Shown: positions 41,543-50,509, numbered from the stretch's first letter. The stretch: DNA of 64,000 nt from Kitasatospora sp. MAA4 (GCF_029893355.1 NZ_JARZAI010000011.1:1-64000); one strand, 5' to 3'. Translations and numbers: made by a program. The notes: generated by a model from the sequence alone, not told the origin.

Positions 41543-41573
41543 AGGAGGGACGGGGCGGCAACGCCCCGCATGG
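41543..41573 (+). promoter_or_regulatory. ftsH ribosome-binding site with an intervening hairpin
   Basis: AGGAGGG (41543-41549) lies 24 bases before the ATG at 41574, too far for normal initiation. Between them CGGGGCG (41551-41557) pairs with CGCCCCG (41562-41568) on a GCAA (GNRA) tetraloop. If folded, the linear gap shrinks to about six bases. A second small hairpin, CTCCCA/TGGGAG, lies upstream at 41461-41478. Confidence 0.6.
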
Positions 41574-43622
41574 ATGGACGTCAAGCGATACTTCCGCGCG
41601 CCGATCGCATGGATCCTCCTGGCCGTCGTCGCCGTCATTGTGCTGATGCAGGTCGTTTCTGACTCGAACGGCTACAAGACGGTGGACACCGGCCAGGTCG
41701 TTGCAGCAATCGACGCGGGCCAGGTCAAGCAAGCCCAGATCACCACCGGTGATTCCAACACCGTCAAGATCGAACTGCTCCCGGGGGCCAGCCTCACCAA
41801 CGCCGGCTCGGGTGGCAAGAGCCCGTCCGGCAGCAAGTTCCAGGCCTCCTACATCGGGGACCAGGGCAAGGACATCGCAGCCACGCTGCAGGCCCAGGTC
41901 AACAAGGGGTCCCTGCCGCAGGGCTACACGATCAGCCCGGAGAAGCAGTCGACCTTCGTCAGCCTGCTCCTCTCGATGCTGCCCATCGTGATCATCGTGC
42001 TGGTCTTCCTCTTCCTGATGAACCAGATGCAGGGTGGCGGCTCGCGGGTCATGCAGTTCGGCAAGTCCAAGGCCAAGCTGCTCACCAAGGACACCCCCAA
42101 GACCACCTTCGCGGACGTCGCGGGTGCGGACGAGGCGGTGGAGGAGCTCCACGAGATCAAGGAGTTCCTGCAGGAGCCGGCCAAGTTCCAGGCCGTCGGT
42201 GCCAAGATCCCCAAGGGTGTGCTGCTCTACGGCCCGCCCGGTACCGGTAAGACGCTGCTGGCCCGCGCCGTCGCCGGCGAGGCCGGCGTGCCGTTCTACT
42301 CGATCTCCGGCTCCGACTTCGTGGAGATGTTCGTCGGTGTCGGCGCCAGCCGGGTCCGCGACCTCTTCGAGCAGGCCAAGGCGAACGCCCCGGCGATCGT
42401 CTTCGTCGACGAGATCGACGCCGTCGGCCGGCACCGCGGTGCGGGTCTGGGCGGCGGCCACGACGAGCGCGAGCAGACCCTCAACCAGCTGCTGGTCGAG
42501 ATGGACGGCTTCGACGTCAAGGGCGGCGTGATCCTGATCGCCGCCACCAACCGTCCGGACATCCTGGACCCGGCGCTGCTGCGCCCGGGCCGCTTCGACC
42601 GTCAGATCGCGGTCGAGCGCCCCGACCTGCAGGGCCGCCTGGACATCCTGAAGGTGCACCAGAAGGGCAAGCCCGTCGCGCCGGACGTCGACCTCAAGGC
42701 CGTCGCCAAGCGCACCCCGGGCTTCACCGGTGCGGACCTGGCCAACGTCCTCAACGAGGCCGCGCTGCTGACCGCCCGCTCGGACAAGAAGCTGGTCGAC
42801 AACTTCACCCTCGACGAGGCGATCGACCGCGTGGTGGCGGGCCCGCAGAAGCGGACCCGGATCATGTCCGAGAAGGAGAAGAAGATCACCGCGTACCACG
42901 AGGGCGGACACGCCCTGGTCGCGGCGGCTTCTCCGAACAGCGACCCGGTCCACAAGATCACCATCCTGTCCCGCGGTCGTGCGCTCGGCTACACCATGGT
43001 GCTGCCGGAAGAGGACAAGTACTCGACCACCCGTAACGAGATGCTCGACCAGCTGGCGTACATGCTGGGCGGGCGTGCGGCGGAGGAGCTGGTCTTCCAC
43101 GACCCGACCACCGGCGCCTCGAACGACATCGAGAAGGCCACCGCCACGGCCCGGGCCATGGTCACCCAGTACGGGATGACCGAGCGTCTCGGCGCGATCA
43201 AGTTCGGCACGGACAGTTCCGAGCCGTTCCTGGGCCGCGACATGGGCCACCAGCGCGACTACTCGGAAGAGGTCGCCGGGCTGGTCGACGAAGAGGTCAA
43301 GAAGCTCATCGAGAACGCCCACAACGAGGCCTGGGAGATCCTGGTCGAGAACCGGGACGTGCTCGACAACCTGGTTCTGGAGCTCCTCGAGAAGGAGACC
43401 CTGAACAAGGAGCAGATCGCCGAGATCTTCAAGTCGATCGTCAAGCGTCCGGCCCGGCCGGCCTGGACGGGGTCCTCCCGTCGCACGCCGTCCACCCGGC
43501 CGCCGGTGCAGTCCCCCAAGGAGCTGGCGCTCACCAACGGTGCCGCCGCCTCCCTGGACGTCACCGCGGTGGACATCGTGAAGCTCCCGCCGGTCATCGG
43601 TGACAGCAGCTCGGAGAGCTGA
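41574..43622 (+). CDS. ftsH: ATP-dependent membrane zinc metalloprotease FtsH
   Basis: The 682-aa protein has two membrane helices (about 9-25 and 126-146) around an external domain, the AAA module with Walker A GPPGTGKT (220-227), Walker B IVFVDEIDA and SRH RPGRFDRQI, then the protease motif H442-EGGH. The C-terminal extension (RPARPAWTGSSRR onwards) is typical of actinobacterial FtsH. It degrades misassembled membrane and short-lived cytosolic proteins. I chose the ATG at 41574 (MDVKRYFRAPIAWIL) from the conserved N terminus; a GTG at 41538 lacks a ribosome site. Confidence 0.94.
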   Translation: MDVKRYFRAPIAWILLAVVAVIVLMQVVSDSNGYKTVDTGQVVAAIDAGQVKQAQITTGDSNTVKIELLPGASLTNAGSGGKSPSGSKFQASYIGDQGKDIAATLQAQVNKGSLPQGYTISPEKQSTFVSLLLSMLPIVIIVLVFLFLMNQMQGGGSRVMQFGKSKAKLLTKDTPKTTFADVAGADEAVEELHEIKEFLQEPAKFQAVGAKIPKGVLLYGPPGTGKTLLARAVAGEAGVPFYSISGSDFVEMFVGVGASRVRDLFEQAKANAPAIVFVDEIDAVGRHRGAGLGGGHDEREQTLNQLLVEMDGFDVKGGVILIAATNRPDILDPALLRPGRFDRQIAVERPDLQGRLDILKVHQKGKPVAPDVDLKAVAKRTPGFTGADLANVLNEAALLTARSDKKLVDNFTLDEAIDRVVAGPQKRTRIMSEKEKKITAYHEGGHALVAAASPNSDPVHKITILSRGRALGYTMVLPEEDKYSTTRNEMLDQLAYMLGGRAAEELVFHDPTTGASNDIEKATATARAMVTQYGMTERLGAIKFGTDSSEPFLGRDMGHQRDYSEEVAGLVDEEVKKLIENAHNEAWEILVENRDVLDNLVLELLEKETLNKEQIAEIFKSIVKRPARPAWTGSSRRTPSTRPPVQSPKELALTNGAAASLDVTAVDIVKLPPVIGDSSSES

Positions 43623-43640
43623 TCCAGCCGTCCGGAATGG

Positions 43641-43680
43641 ATGCCGCGCCCCCGGGGTTTGTACCCTGGAGGCGCGGCAT
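43641..43680 (+). terminator. Hairpin between ftsH and folE
   Basis: ATGCCGCGCC (43641-43650) pairs with GGCGCGGCAT (43671-43680), with further inner pairing of GGGT/ACCC. It starts 18 bases after the ftsH stop and could terminate or attenuate read-through into folE. Confidence 0.65.
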
Positions 43681-43722
43681 CTCTGCTGCTCAGCCACATC
43701 TCCCAGCACTAGCGAGGCTCGA

Positions 43723-44328
43723 ATGATCGACCCGGTGACGCTCGACGGTCAGTCCGCCATCGGAACCTTCGACCAGAAGCGGGCCGAGAACGCGATCCGC
43801 GAGCTGCTGCTCGCGGTCGGCGAGGACCCGGATCGCGAAGGGCTGCTGGAGACCCCGGCCCGGGTGGCCCGGGCCTACAAGGAGATATTCTCCGGGCTCT
43901 GGCAGGAGCCCGAGGACGTGCTGACCACCACCTTCGACCTCGGCCACGACGAGATGGTGCTGGTCAAGGACATCGAGCTCACCTCGGTCTGCGAGCACCA
44001 CCTCGTCCCGTTCCGCGGGGTCGCCCACGTCGGCTACATCCCCTCGGTCAGCGGCAAGATCACCGGCCTGTCCAAGCTGGCCCGGCTGGTCGACGTCTAC
44101 GCCCGCCGCCCGCAGGTGCAGGAGCGGCTGACCAGCCAGGTGGCCGACGCGCTGATGCGGATCCTGGAGCCGCGCGGTGCGATCGTCGTGGTCGAGTGCG
44201 AGCACATGTGCATGTCGATGCGCGGAATCCGCAAGCCCGGGGCCAAGACCATCACCTCGTGCGTGCGCGGCCAGCTGCGCGACCCGGCGACCCGGGCCGA
44301 GGCGATGAGCCTCATCATCGGGCGCTGA
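43723..44328 (+). CDS. folE: GTP cyclohydrolase I
   Basis: The 201-aa enzyme has the zinc and active-site segments SVCEHHLVPFRGVAHVGYIP and CEHMCMSMRGIRKPGAKT. It converts GTP to 7,8-dihydroneopterin triphosphate, the entry step of folate synthesis. The start lacks a strong ribosome site (GCGAGGCTCGA precedes the ATG). It is separated from the other folate genes by a divergent esterase gene and the MprF-like gene. Confidence 0.96.
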   Translation: MIDPVTLDGQSAIGTFDQKRAENAIRELLLAVGEDPDREGLLETPARVARAYKEIFSGLWQEPEDVLTTTFDLGHDEMVLVKDIELTSVCEHHLVPFRGVAHVGYIPSVSGKITGLSKLARLVDVYARRPQVQERLTSQVADALMRILEPRGAIVVVECEHMCMSMRGIRKPGAKTITSCVRGQLRDPATRAEAMSLIIGR

Positions 44329-44353
44329 ATCGGGCGCTGAGCCTGCCCGTTCC

Positions 44354-45544
44354 TCAGCCGCGCGGCTCGCGGTCGGGGACCGGGGCCAGCTTGTCGCTGA
44401 TCCACTCCAGGGCGGCCGGCAGCTCGCGCTTCCAGGTGTCGAAGCTGTGACCGCCGTCGGCCAGGAAGAGCGACTCGACGCTGAACTCCGGGTGCGCGGT
44501 GGCGACCGGCTGGGCGACGGCCAGGAACTGCTGGGTCGCCGCGTAGTTGTCCTCGGTGCGGGTGGAGACGACCAGCAGCGATGCCTTGGGGGCGGGCAGG
44601 TTCTCCAGCCGCCAGGTCAGGTCGTACTGCTGGGCCAGCCCCGGGTTGCCGGAGTACAGGTCGCCGCTGCTGCCGAACGGGTCGGGCACCACCTTGTAGT
44701 CCGCGTGGAGCCCGGCCGCCGCGCTGTACGTGTCGGGGAAGCGGTCGGCCAGCCGCAGCGCGCAGCCGCCGCCGGTCGAGTAGCCGAGGACGCCCCAGGA
44801 GCCGGCCGAGCGGCTGACCCGGTAGGCCGAGCGCAGCGCGGCCGGGACGTCCTTGGCGAACCAGGTCTCGGTCTGCGGCCCGCCGGGGACGTCCACGCAC
44901 TCGGTGTCGCGCGGCGCGGCCACGCTGGGACGGGCCATCACGACGATGGTCGGCGCCATCTTCCCGGTGCGCTGGAGGTCCCAGATCGTCTTCGGCTCGT
45001 CCATCTCCTGCATCAGGTGCAGCGGGGTGCCGGGAAAGCCGGCCAGGCTGAGCAGGACGGGAAAGCGCTCCCGGGAGTACTTCGGATTGAAGTACTCAGG
45101 CGGCAGGTAGATGAACATCTGGTCGGAGAGACCGGACTCCTTGCCGTGCACCAAGATCGACTCCCACTTGCCCACCTGTTCGGGAGTGCCCTGCGGGAGG
45201 TCGTCGACCGTGTCCAGACCGCCCTCGGTGGTCGGCTGGACCAGCGCATCGGTCTTCGGAGGACTGCTCTTGCCCGTTCCGCCGACCGGGGGAGCCAGCG
45301 CCAGCGGGGCGTCGCCCGGATGGAGCAGGTCGGTCCAGGACGAGTAGAAGCCGAAGGTGTTGTTGACGGCCAGCGCACAGACCGCCAGGACGGTCAGCTG
45401 AGTGGCCGTCAGCAGGCCGATCCGGCCGAGCATCGGCAGCAGCCGCTGCGGGGCCAGCCTGGGCCACAGCCAGAGTGTCGCCAGCACGGTCAGGACGGCG
45501 AGTGCGACCAGGGCATACACCAGACCGCTGCTGGTCAAATTCAT
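44354..45544 (-). CDS. Membrane-anchored esterase-like alpha/beta hydrolase
   Basis: The 396-aa protein has two N-terminal membrane helices (about 8-27 and 40-62), a linker, and an esterase-D-like alpha/beta-hydrolase domain facing outside. Its nucleophile elbow is GYSTGG and the His-containing end is DGGHSFDTWKRELPAAL. The domain resembles secreted esterases related to mycolyltransferase (antigen 85) folds; substrate unknown. It converges on folE (25 bases between the stops). Confidence 0.82.
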   Translation of the reverse strand: MNLTSSGLVYALVALAVLTVLATLWLWPRLAPQRLLPMLGRIGLLTATQLTVLAVCALAVNNTFGFYSSWTDLLHPGDAPLALAPPVGGTGKSSPPKTDALVQPTTEGGLDTVDDLPQGTPEQVGKWESILVHGKESGLSDQMFIYLPPEYFNPKYSRERFPVLLSLAGFPGTPLHLMQEMDEPKTIWDLQRTGKMAPTIVVMARPSVAAPRDTECVDVPGGPQTETWFAKDVPAALRSAYRVSRSAGSWGVLGYSTGGGCALRLADRFPDTYSAAAGLHADYKVVPDPFGSSGDLYSGNPGLAQQYDLTWRLENLPAPKASLLVVSTRTEDNYAATQQFLAVAQPVATAHPEFSVESLFLADGGHSFDTWKRELPAALEWISDKLAPVPDREPRG

Positions 45545-45837
45545 GCGACGGGCTCCCCGGGCGGTGGTGGCTGTGCTGTCGGTTCATCATCGGAGTGCGG
45601 TCGGGGCACGGCCACCGGAGTTCGTCCCCTACACCGGGGGAACGCGACGCGAACGGCGTACGGCACGGGCACGGGGGGAGCCGGTCGGGCGGCTTCACCC
45701 ACACGAACCAAGGGCCTAGACTTCGGCGTTGCGGTCTGCGCGGGGCGCGGCCGAGCCGCCTGCCGGGCGCTGCGGCTACCACAAGGCCAAGGGATTACCC
45801 CCTCTTGACGGTCATTTTGTCAAGGTAAGGAATAAGC
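45545..45837. other. Divergent intergenic region before the MprF-like gene
   Basis: The 363 bases from 45545 to 45907 separate divergent genes. The first 250 show no obvious coding or hairpin feature. Near the right end an inverted repeat CTTGAC (45804-45809)/GTCAAG (45819-45824) lies just before the strong ribosome-site sequence AAGGTAAGG (45822-45830) of a short ORF listed next. Confidence 0.4.
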
Positions 45838-45930
45838 ATGAAGGTCCACCACGGCTCATCCCTCAGGGTGACCGGACGCCCCTCCGCAGCCTCTACGCTG
45901 AGTTTTCATGAGCGTTCCCGTGTCCGCTGA
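45838..45930 (+). CDS. Possible 30-aa leader ORF overlapping the MprF-like start
   Basis: An ATG at 45838 stands seven bases after AAGGTAAGG, one of the better ribosome sites in the window, and opens a 30-codon frame beginning MKVHHGSSLRVTG and ending SRVR. It overlaps the MprF-like gene by 23 bases in another frame, while that gene has no ribosome site of its own. It may couple translation, or it may be chance. No family recognised. Confidence 0.4.
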   Translation: MKVHHGSSLRVTGRPSAASTLSFHERSRVR

Positions 45931-47749
45931 GTCGTCTCCCGAGCAGCCCCGTCGCCGAGGTCTGCAGACGCTGCGAACCCAAGCCTCCACCGTCCCGCGC
46001 GCCTGGCTGCCGGGGGCGGTCGGCTATGCCTGTCTGCTGATCGGCCTGGTGGACATCGCCAGTGCGATCTTCCCCAAGCTGAAGCACTCCAGGATGCACA
46101 CCTGGACCGGCCAGCTCCCGGGCGGCACCACCACCCTCGCCGCGGCCGGCACGCTGATCGTCGGCATCCTGCTGGTGCTGCTGGCGCACGCCCTGCGCCG
46201 CCGCAAGCGCCGCGCCTGGCGGATGGTCTGCGTGCTGCTGCCGATCAACACCGCGCTGCACGTCCTGCGCTGGCACCAGATCGGCCCGGCCGTGGTCTCG
46301 CTGACGCTGTTCGCGGTGATCCTGCTGCACCGGCGCGAGTTCTACGCCAAGGCCGACCCGCGCACCCGCTGGCGCGCGCTGCTCAACCTGATCGTGATGG
46401 GCGCCGTGAGCCTGGGCCTGGGCCTGCTGATCGTCAGCGCCCACCCGAACTCCGAGATGGGCAACCCGGACCTGCTGGCCCGGCTGAAGGAGACCGTCTG
46501 GGGACTCTTCGGCCTGGACGGCCCGGTCGACTACCGGACCGACCGGACCCGCGACCTGGTCGGCTACTCGCTGGCCGCGCTCGGCCTGGTGACCGCCTTC
46601 ACCAGCGGCTACCTCGCGCTGCGCCCGGAGAAGCCCGAGCCGGAGCTGACCCCCGAGGAGGAGGTCAAGGTCCGCGCGCTGCTGGAGCGGCACGGCGAGC
46701 GCGACTCGCTGGGCTACTTCGCGCTGCGCCGCGACAAGAGCGTGCTCTTCTCGCCGACCGGCAAGGCCGCGATCTCCTACCGGGTGATCTCCGGCGTGAT
46801 GCTGGCCTCCGGCGACCCGGTGGGCGACGTCGAGGCCTGGCCCGGTGCGATCAAGGTCTTCATGGCGGCGGCTCGCGAGCACGCCTGGGTGCCGGCCGTG
46901 ATGGGCTGCAGCGAGGTGGGCGGCGAGGTCTGGACCCGCGAGGCGGGCCTGGACGCGCTGGAACTCGGCGACGAGGCGATCGTGGACGCGAGCACCTTCT
47001 CGCTGTCCGGTCGCGCGATGCGCAACGTCCGCCAGATGGTGAAGCGGATCGAGCGCAACGGCTACTCCTGCAAGGTCCGCCGGGTCGGTGAGCTGGACCG
47101 CGCGGAGAAGCTGAGGATCGCCGACGCCGCGGCCCGCTGGCGCGGTACCGACACCGAGCGCGGCTTCTCGATGGCGCTGGGCCGCTTCGGCGACCTCGGC
47201 GACGACGAGTGCGTGGTGGTCACCGCTCACAAGGCCCCGGAGGAGGGGGAGCCGGCCGGCGACGACCTCAAGGCGGTGCTGCACTTCGTGCCGTGGGGCC
47301 CGGACGGCATCTCGCTGGAGCTGATGCGCCGCGACCGCGCGGCCGACCCCGGCCTGAACGAACTGCTGATCGTGGCGGCCCTGCAGGCCGTCCCGGCGCT
47401 GGGCGTGCGCCGGGTGTCGCTCAACTTCGCGATGTTCCGCTCGGCCCTGGCCCGCGGTGAGCGGATCGGCGCGGGACCGGTGCTGCGGGCCTGGCGCGGA
47501 CTGCTGGTCTTCCTCTCGCGCTGGTTCCAGATCGAGTCGCTGTACAAGTTCAACGCCAAGTTCCAGCCGGAGTGGGAGCCGCGGTTCCTGATCTACCCGA
47601 GCACCCGGGACCTGCCGCGGATCGGCTTCGCGGCGATGCAGGCCGAGGCGTTCATCACGCTGGGGATGCCGAAGTTCGGGCGCAAGCGCCAGCGGCAGGG
47701 CCTGATGCCGACCCCGGCCGGTGCGGAATCGGTGGCTCCGGCCGCCTGA
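45908..47749 (+). CDS. MprF/LysX-like phosphatidylglycerol lysyltransferase-domain protein
   Basis: The 613-aa protein has an N-terminal membrane region with about six helices (residues ~35-245) and a C-terminal DUF2156 GNAT-like domain (~270-600) with SYRVISGVMLASGDPVG, TFSLSGRAMRNVRQMVKRIE and the end KFQPEWEPRFLIYPS. This is the MprF/LysX catalytic fold that transfers amino acids from tRNA to phosphatidylglycerol at the membrane, changing surface charge. No lysyl-tRNA synthetase domain is fused, unlike LysX. No ribosome site precedes the ATG; a short ORF overlaps the start. folP follows 33 bases downstream. Confidence 0.85.
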   Translation: MSVPVSAESSPEQPRRRGLQTLRTQASTVPRAWLPGAVGYACLLIGLVDIASAIFPKLKHSRMHTWTGQLPGGTTTLAAAGTLIVGILLVLLAHALRRRKRRAWRMVCVLLPINTALHVLRWHQIGPAVVSLTLFAVILLHRREFYAKADPRTRWRALLNLIVMGAVSLGLGLLIVSAHPNSEMGNPDLLARLKETVWGLFGLDGPVDYRTDRTRDLVGYSLAALGLVTAFTSGYLALRPEKPEPELTPEEEVKVRALLERHGERDSLGYFALRRDKSVLFSPTGKAAISYRVISGVMLASGDPVGDVEAWPGAIKVFMAAAREHAWVPAVMGCSEVGGEVWTREAGLDALELGDEAIVDASTFSLSGRAMRNVRQMVKRIERNGYSCKVRRVGELDRAEKLRIADAAARWRGTDTERGFSMALGRFGDLGDDECVVVTAHKAPEEGEPAGDDLKAVLHFVPWGPDGISLELMRRDRAADPGLNELLIVAALQAVPALGVRRVSLNFAMFRSALARGERIGAGPVLRAWRGLLVFLSRWFQIESLYKFNAKFQPEWEPRFLIYPSTRDLPRIGFAAMQAEAFITLGMPKFGRKRQRQGLMPTPAGAESVAPAA

Positions 47750-47782
47750 CCGGGCGGCGGGCCGTGGCCGGATAATAGGGCC

Positions 47783-48637
47783 ATGAACACCCCGCTGCCC
47801 GGCCTTGCGAACCTCGACCGCTGCGCCGTGATGGGCGTCGTCAACGTCACACCCGACTCGTTCTCGGACGGCGGCCTCTGGCTCGATCCGGAGGCCGCCG
47901 TCGCGCACGGTCTGGGCCTGGTGGCCCGCGGTGCGGACCTGGTGGACGTCGGCGGTGAGTCGACCCGGCCGGGGGCCCACCGGGTCACCGAGCAGGAGGA
48001 GCTGCGCCGGGTCGTCCCGGTGGTCCGCGAACTGGCCGCGGCCGGGGTGGTGGTCTCGGTGGACACCATGCGGGCCGCCGTCGCCGAGCAGGCGGTGGCG
48101 GCCGGCGCCCGGCTGGTCAACGACGTCTCCGGCGGCCTGGCCGACCCGGCGATGGCCTCGGTGGTGGCCGACCTCGGGGTGCCGTTCGTGGTGATGCACT
48201 GGCGCGGACAGTCGGTGGACATGGACCGCCTGGCGGTCTACCGGGACGTGCTGGCCGAGGTGGTCGCCGAGCTGCGCGAGCGCGCCGACGCGCTGCTGGC
48301 CGCCGGGGTCAAGGAGGAGCAGCTGATCCTCGACCCGGGCCTCGGCTTCGCCAAGACCACCGAGCACAACTGGGCCCTGCTGGCCGGGCTCGGCACCCTC
48401 ACCGCGATGGGTCGGCCGGTCCTGGTGGCGGCTTCGCGCAAGCGCTTCCTGGGTACGCTGCTGGCCGACCCGGAAACCGGGGAGCTGCGGCCGGCCCGGC
48501 AGCGCGACGACGCCACCGCGGCGGTGTCGGTGCTCTCCGCACGGGCGGGAGCCTGGGCGGTGCGGGTGCACGATGTCGCGGGGACGGCCGATGCCGTACG
48601 GGTCGTGGCGGCCTGGCAGGCTGCCGGGGAGAGCTGA
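47783..48637 (+). CDS. folP: Dihydropteroate synthase
   Basis: The 284-aa enzyme has both DHPS signatures: MGVVNVTPDSFSDGG near the N terminus and GGESTRPGAHRV, then LILDPGLGFAKTTEHNWALL and ASRKRFLG. It condenses p-aminobenzoate with dihydropterin pyrophosphate. It begins the folate run folP-NTF2-folB-folK-DUF3180. The upstream GATAAT (47771-47776) ends six bases before the ATG, so a local leaderless transcript is possible. Confidence 0.96.
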   Translation: MNTPLPGLANLDRCAVMGVVNVTPDSFSDGGLWLDPEAAVAHGLGLVARGADLVDVGGESTRPGAHRVTEQEELRRVVPVVRELAAAGVVVSVDTMRAAVAEQAVAAGARLVNDVSGGLADPAMASVVADLGVPFVVMHWRGQSVDMDRLAVYRDVLAEVVAELRERADALLAAGVKEEQLILDPGLGFAKTTEHNWALLAGLGTLTAMGRPVLVAASRKRFLGTLLADPETGELRPARQRDDATAAVSVLSARAGAWAVRVHDVAGTADAVRVVAAWQAAGES

Positions 48638-48657
48638 CCGAGGGAGTGGGTGGTGGC

Positions 48658-49155
48658 GTGACTGGTGACGGCGCGTTGAGCAACGGGGCGGCAGCAGGGT
48701 CGCTGGAGGCGGACCGGGAGGCCGTGCTGGCAGCAAATCAGCGCCTCTACGACGCGTTGGAAATCGGCGATCTGGAGGCGATAGAGGATGTCTGGCTCTC
48801 CGCCGCCGATGCCGACGACAAGCACGGTGTGATCTGTGTGCACCCGGGGTGGCCGGTGCTGCGCGGCCGGGCCCAGGTGACCCGGTCGTACATGCTGATC
48901 ATGATGAACACGGAGTACATCCAGTTCTTCCTGACCGACGTCGAGGTCGAGGTCCAGGGCGATGTGGCCCTCGTCACCTGTACCGAGAACATCCTCTCCG
49001 GCGGCGAGGCCGAGGAGGAGGGCGAGCTGGGTCCGCTGGTCGGCGGCAAGGTCGTGTCGACCAATCTGTTCCGTCGTACCGAGGCGGGCTGGCGGCTCTG
49101 GTCGCACCACGGTTCACCGGTGCTGACCAGCGGCGATGACGAGGACGAGGACTGA
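48658..49155 (+). CDS. NTF2-like (SnoaL-type) protein
   Basis: The 165-aa protein has the NTF2-like fold pattern: helix EAVLAANQRLYDALEIGDLEAIEDVW, then DKHGVICVHPGWPVLRGRAQVTRSYMLIM, and strands ending GWRLWSHHGSPVL. Such folds serve as small-molecule enzymes or binding proteins; the role is unknown. It lies between folP and folB, and the recurring position in actinobacterial folate operons suggests a related function. The GTG at 48658 has AGGGAG 11 bases upstream. The tail is very acidic (DDEDED). Confidence 0.78.
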   Translation: MTGDGALSNGAAAGSLEADREAVLAANQRLYDALEIGDLEAIEDVWLSAADADDKHGVICVHPGWPVLRGRAQVTRSYMLIMMNTEYIQFFLTDVEVEVQGDVALVTCTENILSGGEAEEEGELGPLVGGKVVSTNLFRRTEAGWRLWSHHGSPVLTSGDDEDED

Positions 49156-49351
49156 CCCGGGACCGGGCTCGCGGGGCCGGCGGGAATGGGCCGGCGGTCA
49201 TCTGATGTTCACCGTGCTCGACGGCCCGACGTGCGTGGCCGAGGCCCGGTCCGGGTAGGAGCGCTCCGTCCGTGGCGCCGAGTTGTCATGTGCCACGGGT
49301 AGATTCGATGGACGCCGGGCGACGAGGCCTGGCGTTCCAAGATCAGGAGCA

Positions 49352-49723
49352 GTGATTCAGTTGCTGGACCGCGTCACCCTGCGGGGCCTGCGTGCCCGCG
49401 GCCACCACGGCGTCTTCGAGCGGGAGCGGATCGAGGGGCAGACCTTCGTGGTCGACCTCGTGCTCCACCTGGACACCCGCCCGGCCGCGTCCGGCGACGA
49501 CCTCACCCGTACGGCGCACTACGGCGTCGTCGCGGAGGAGGTCACCGCGATCATCGCGGGGGAGCCGGTCGACCTGATCGAGACCCTGGCCCAGCGGATC
49601 GCCGACCAGTGCCTCAAGCACGCGGCGGTCGAGGAGGTCGAGGTCACCGTGCACAAGCCGGACGCGCCGATCACCGTGCCGTTCGACGATGTGACCATCA
49701 CCATTCACCGGGGCCGCGCATGA
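49352..49723 (+). CDS. folB: Dihydroneopterin aldolase
   Basis: The 123-aa enzyme shows LDRVTLRGLRARGHHGVFERER at the N terminus and the C-terminal VEVTVHKPDAPI, the FolB landmarks. It cleaves dihydroneopterin to hydroxymethyl-dihydropterin. The start is uncertain: a GTG at 49352 is only two bases after AGGAG, while a TTG at 49361 is 11 bases after it and nearer the conserved N terminus. folK follows 49 bases later. Confidence 0.93.
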   Translation: MIQLLDRVTLRGLRARGHHGVFERERIEGQTFVVDLVLHLDTRPAASGDDLTRTAHYGVVAEEVTAIIAGEPVDLIETLAQRIADQCLKHAAVEEVEVTVHKPDAPITVPFDDVTITIHRGRA

Positions 49724-49772
49724 CGTCCCCGGTGGTTCCGTGTCCGCTCGCTTCAGCCGCAGAGGGAATCCG

Positions 49773-50372
49773 ATGAGCACCAGCGACCCGACCGCCTCGC
49801 CGACCACGTTCGACCTGGAGCGCCGGGTGGACTCGGCCGACACCACCCTGCACAACCCGCGCTACGCCGTGGTGGCCCTGGGCAGCAACCTGGGCAACCG
49901 GCTGGAGACCCTGCAGGGCGCGGTCGACACCCTGGCCGACACCCCCGGTCTGAAGATCAAGGCGGTCTCGGCGGTCTACGAGACGCCCGCCCTGGGTGGA
50001 CCGGGCGAGCAGCCCAACTTCTACAACGCCGTGGTGGTGCTGCGCACCACGCTGCCGCCGCGCTCCCTGCTGGAGCGGGCCAACGCGATCGAGGACGCCT
50101 TCGGGCGGGTCCGCACGGTCCGCTGGGGCGCCCGCACGCTGGACGTCGACATCCTCAGCTACGAGGGCGTCACCAGCGACGACCCGGTGCTTCAGCTGCC
50201 GCACCCGCGGGCGCACGAGCGGGCCTTCGTGCTCGCGCCGTGGGCCGACGCGGACCCGGTCGGCGAGCTGCCGGGCCTCGGCCTGGTGTCCGACCTGCTC
50301 AAGGAGCTGGGCGGTGAGGGCGCGCAGGGCGTGGTCCGCCGCGAGGACATCCAGCTGCGCCTGCCGGAGTAG
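49773..50372 (+). CDS. folK: 2-amino-4-hydroxy-6-hydroxymethyldihydropteridine pyrophosphokinase
   Basis: The 199-aa enzyme has VVALGSNLGNRLETLQGAVD, VSAVYETPALGG and the catalytic segment RWGARTLDVDILSYEG with its metal-binding Asp pair. A ~27-residue N-terminal extension precedes the core. The ATG at 49773 follows AGAGGGA by about five bases. It transfers pyrophosphate from ATP to the pterin before DHPS. Confidence 0.95.
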   Translation: MSTSDPTASPTTFDLERRVDSADTTLHNPRYAVVALGSNLGNRLETLQGAVDTLADTPGLKIKAVSAVYETPALGGPGEQPNFYNAVVVLRTTLPPRSLLERANAIEDAFGRVRTVRWGARTLDVDILSYEGVTSDDPVLQLPHPRAHERAFVLAPWADADPVGELPGLGLVSDLLKELGGEGAQGVVRREDIQLRLPE

Positions 50373-50509
50373 CGCGCCCGCAGGGCCGGTCCGCCCGGTC
50401 CGGGGAACTTCGCGAGGGTCCCCGGCCGTACCAAGGAGGGGCGTTCCTCCCGGTACGGTGGCCGGGCGCCGCCAACGCGCGACCGTTCGTGGGGAAGGAC
50501 CCTGTCCGA

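Noticed and set aside
41374..41646. 90-codon plus-strand frame between hpt and ftsH
   Set aside because: It overlaps the ftsH start in another frame, lacks a ribosome site and has no domain; the region is better explained as the ftsH leader with two hairpins.
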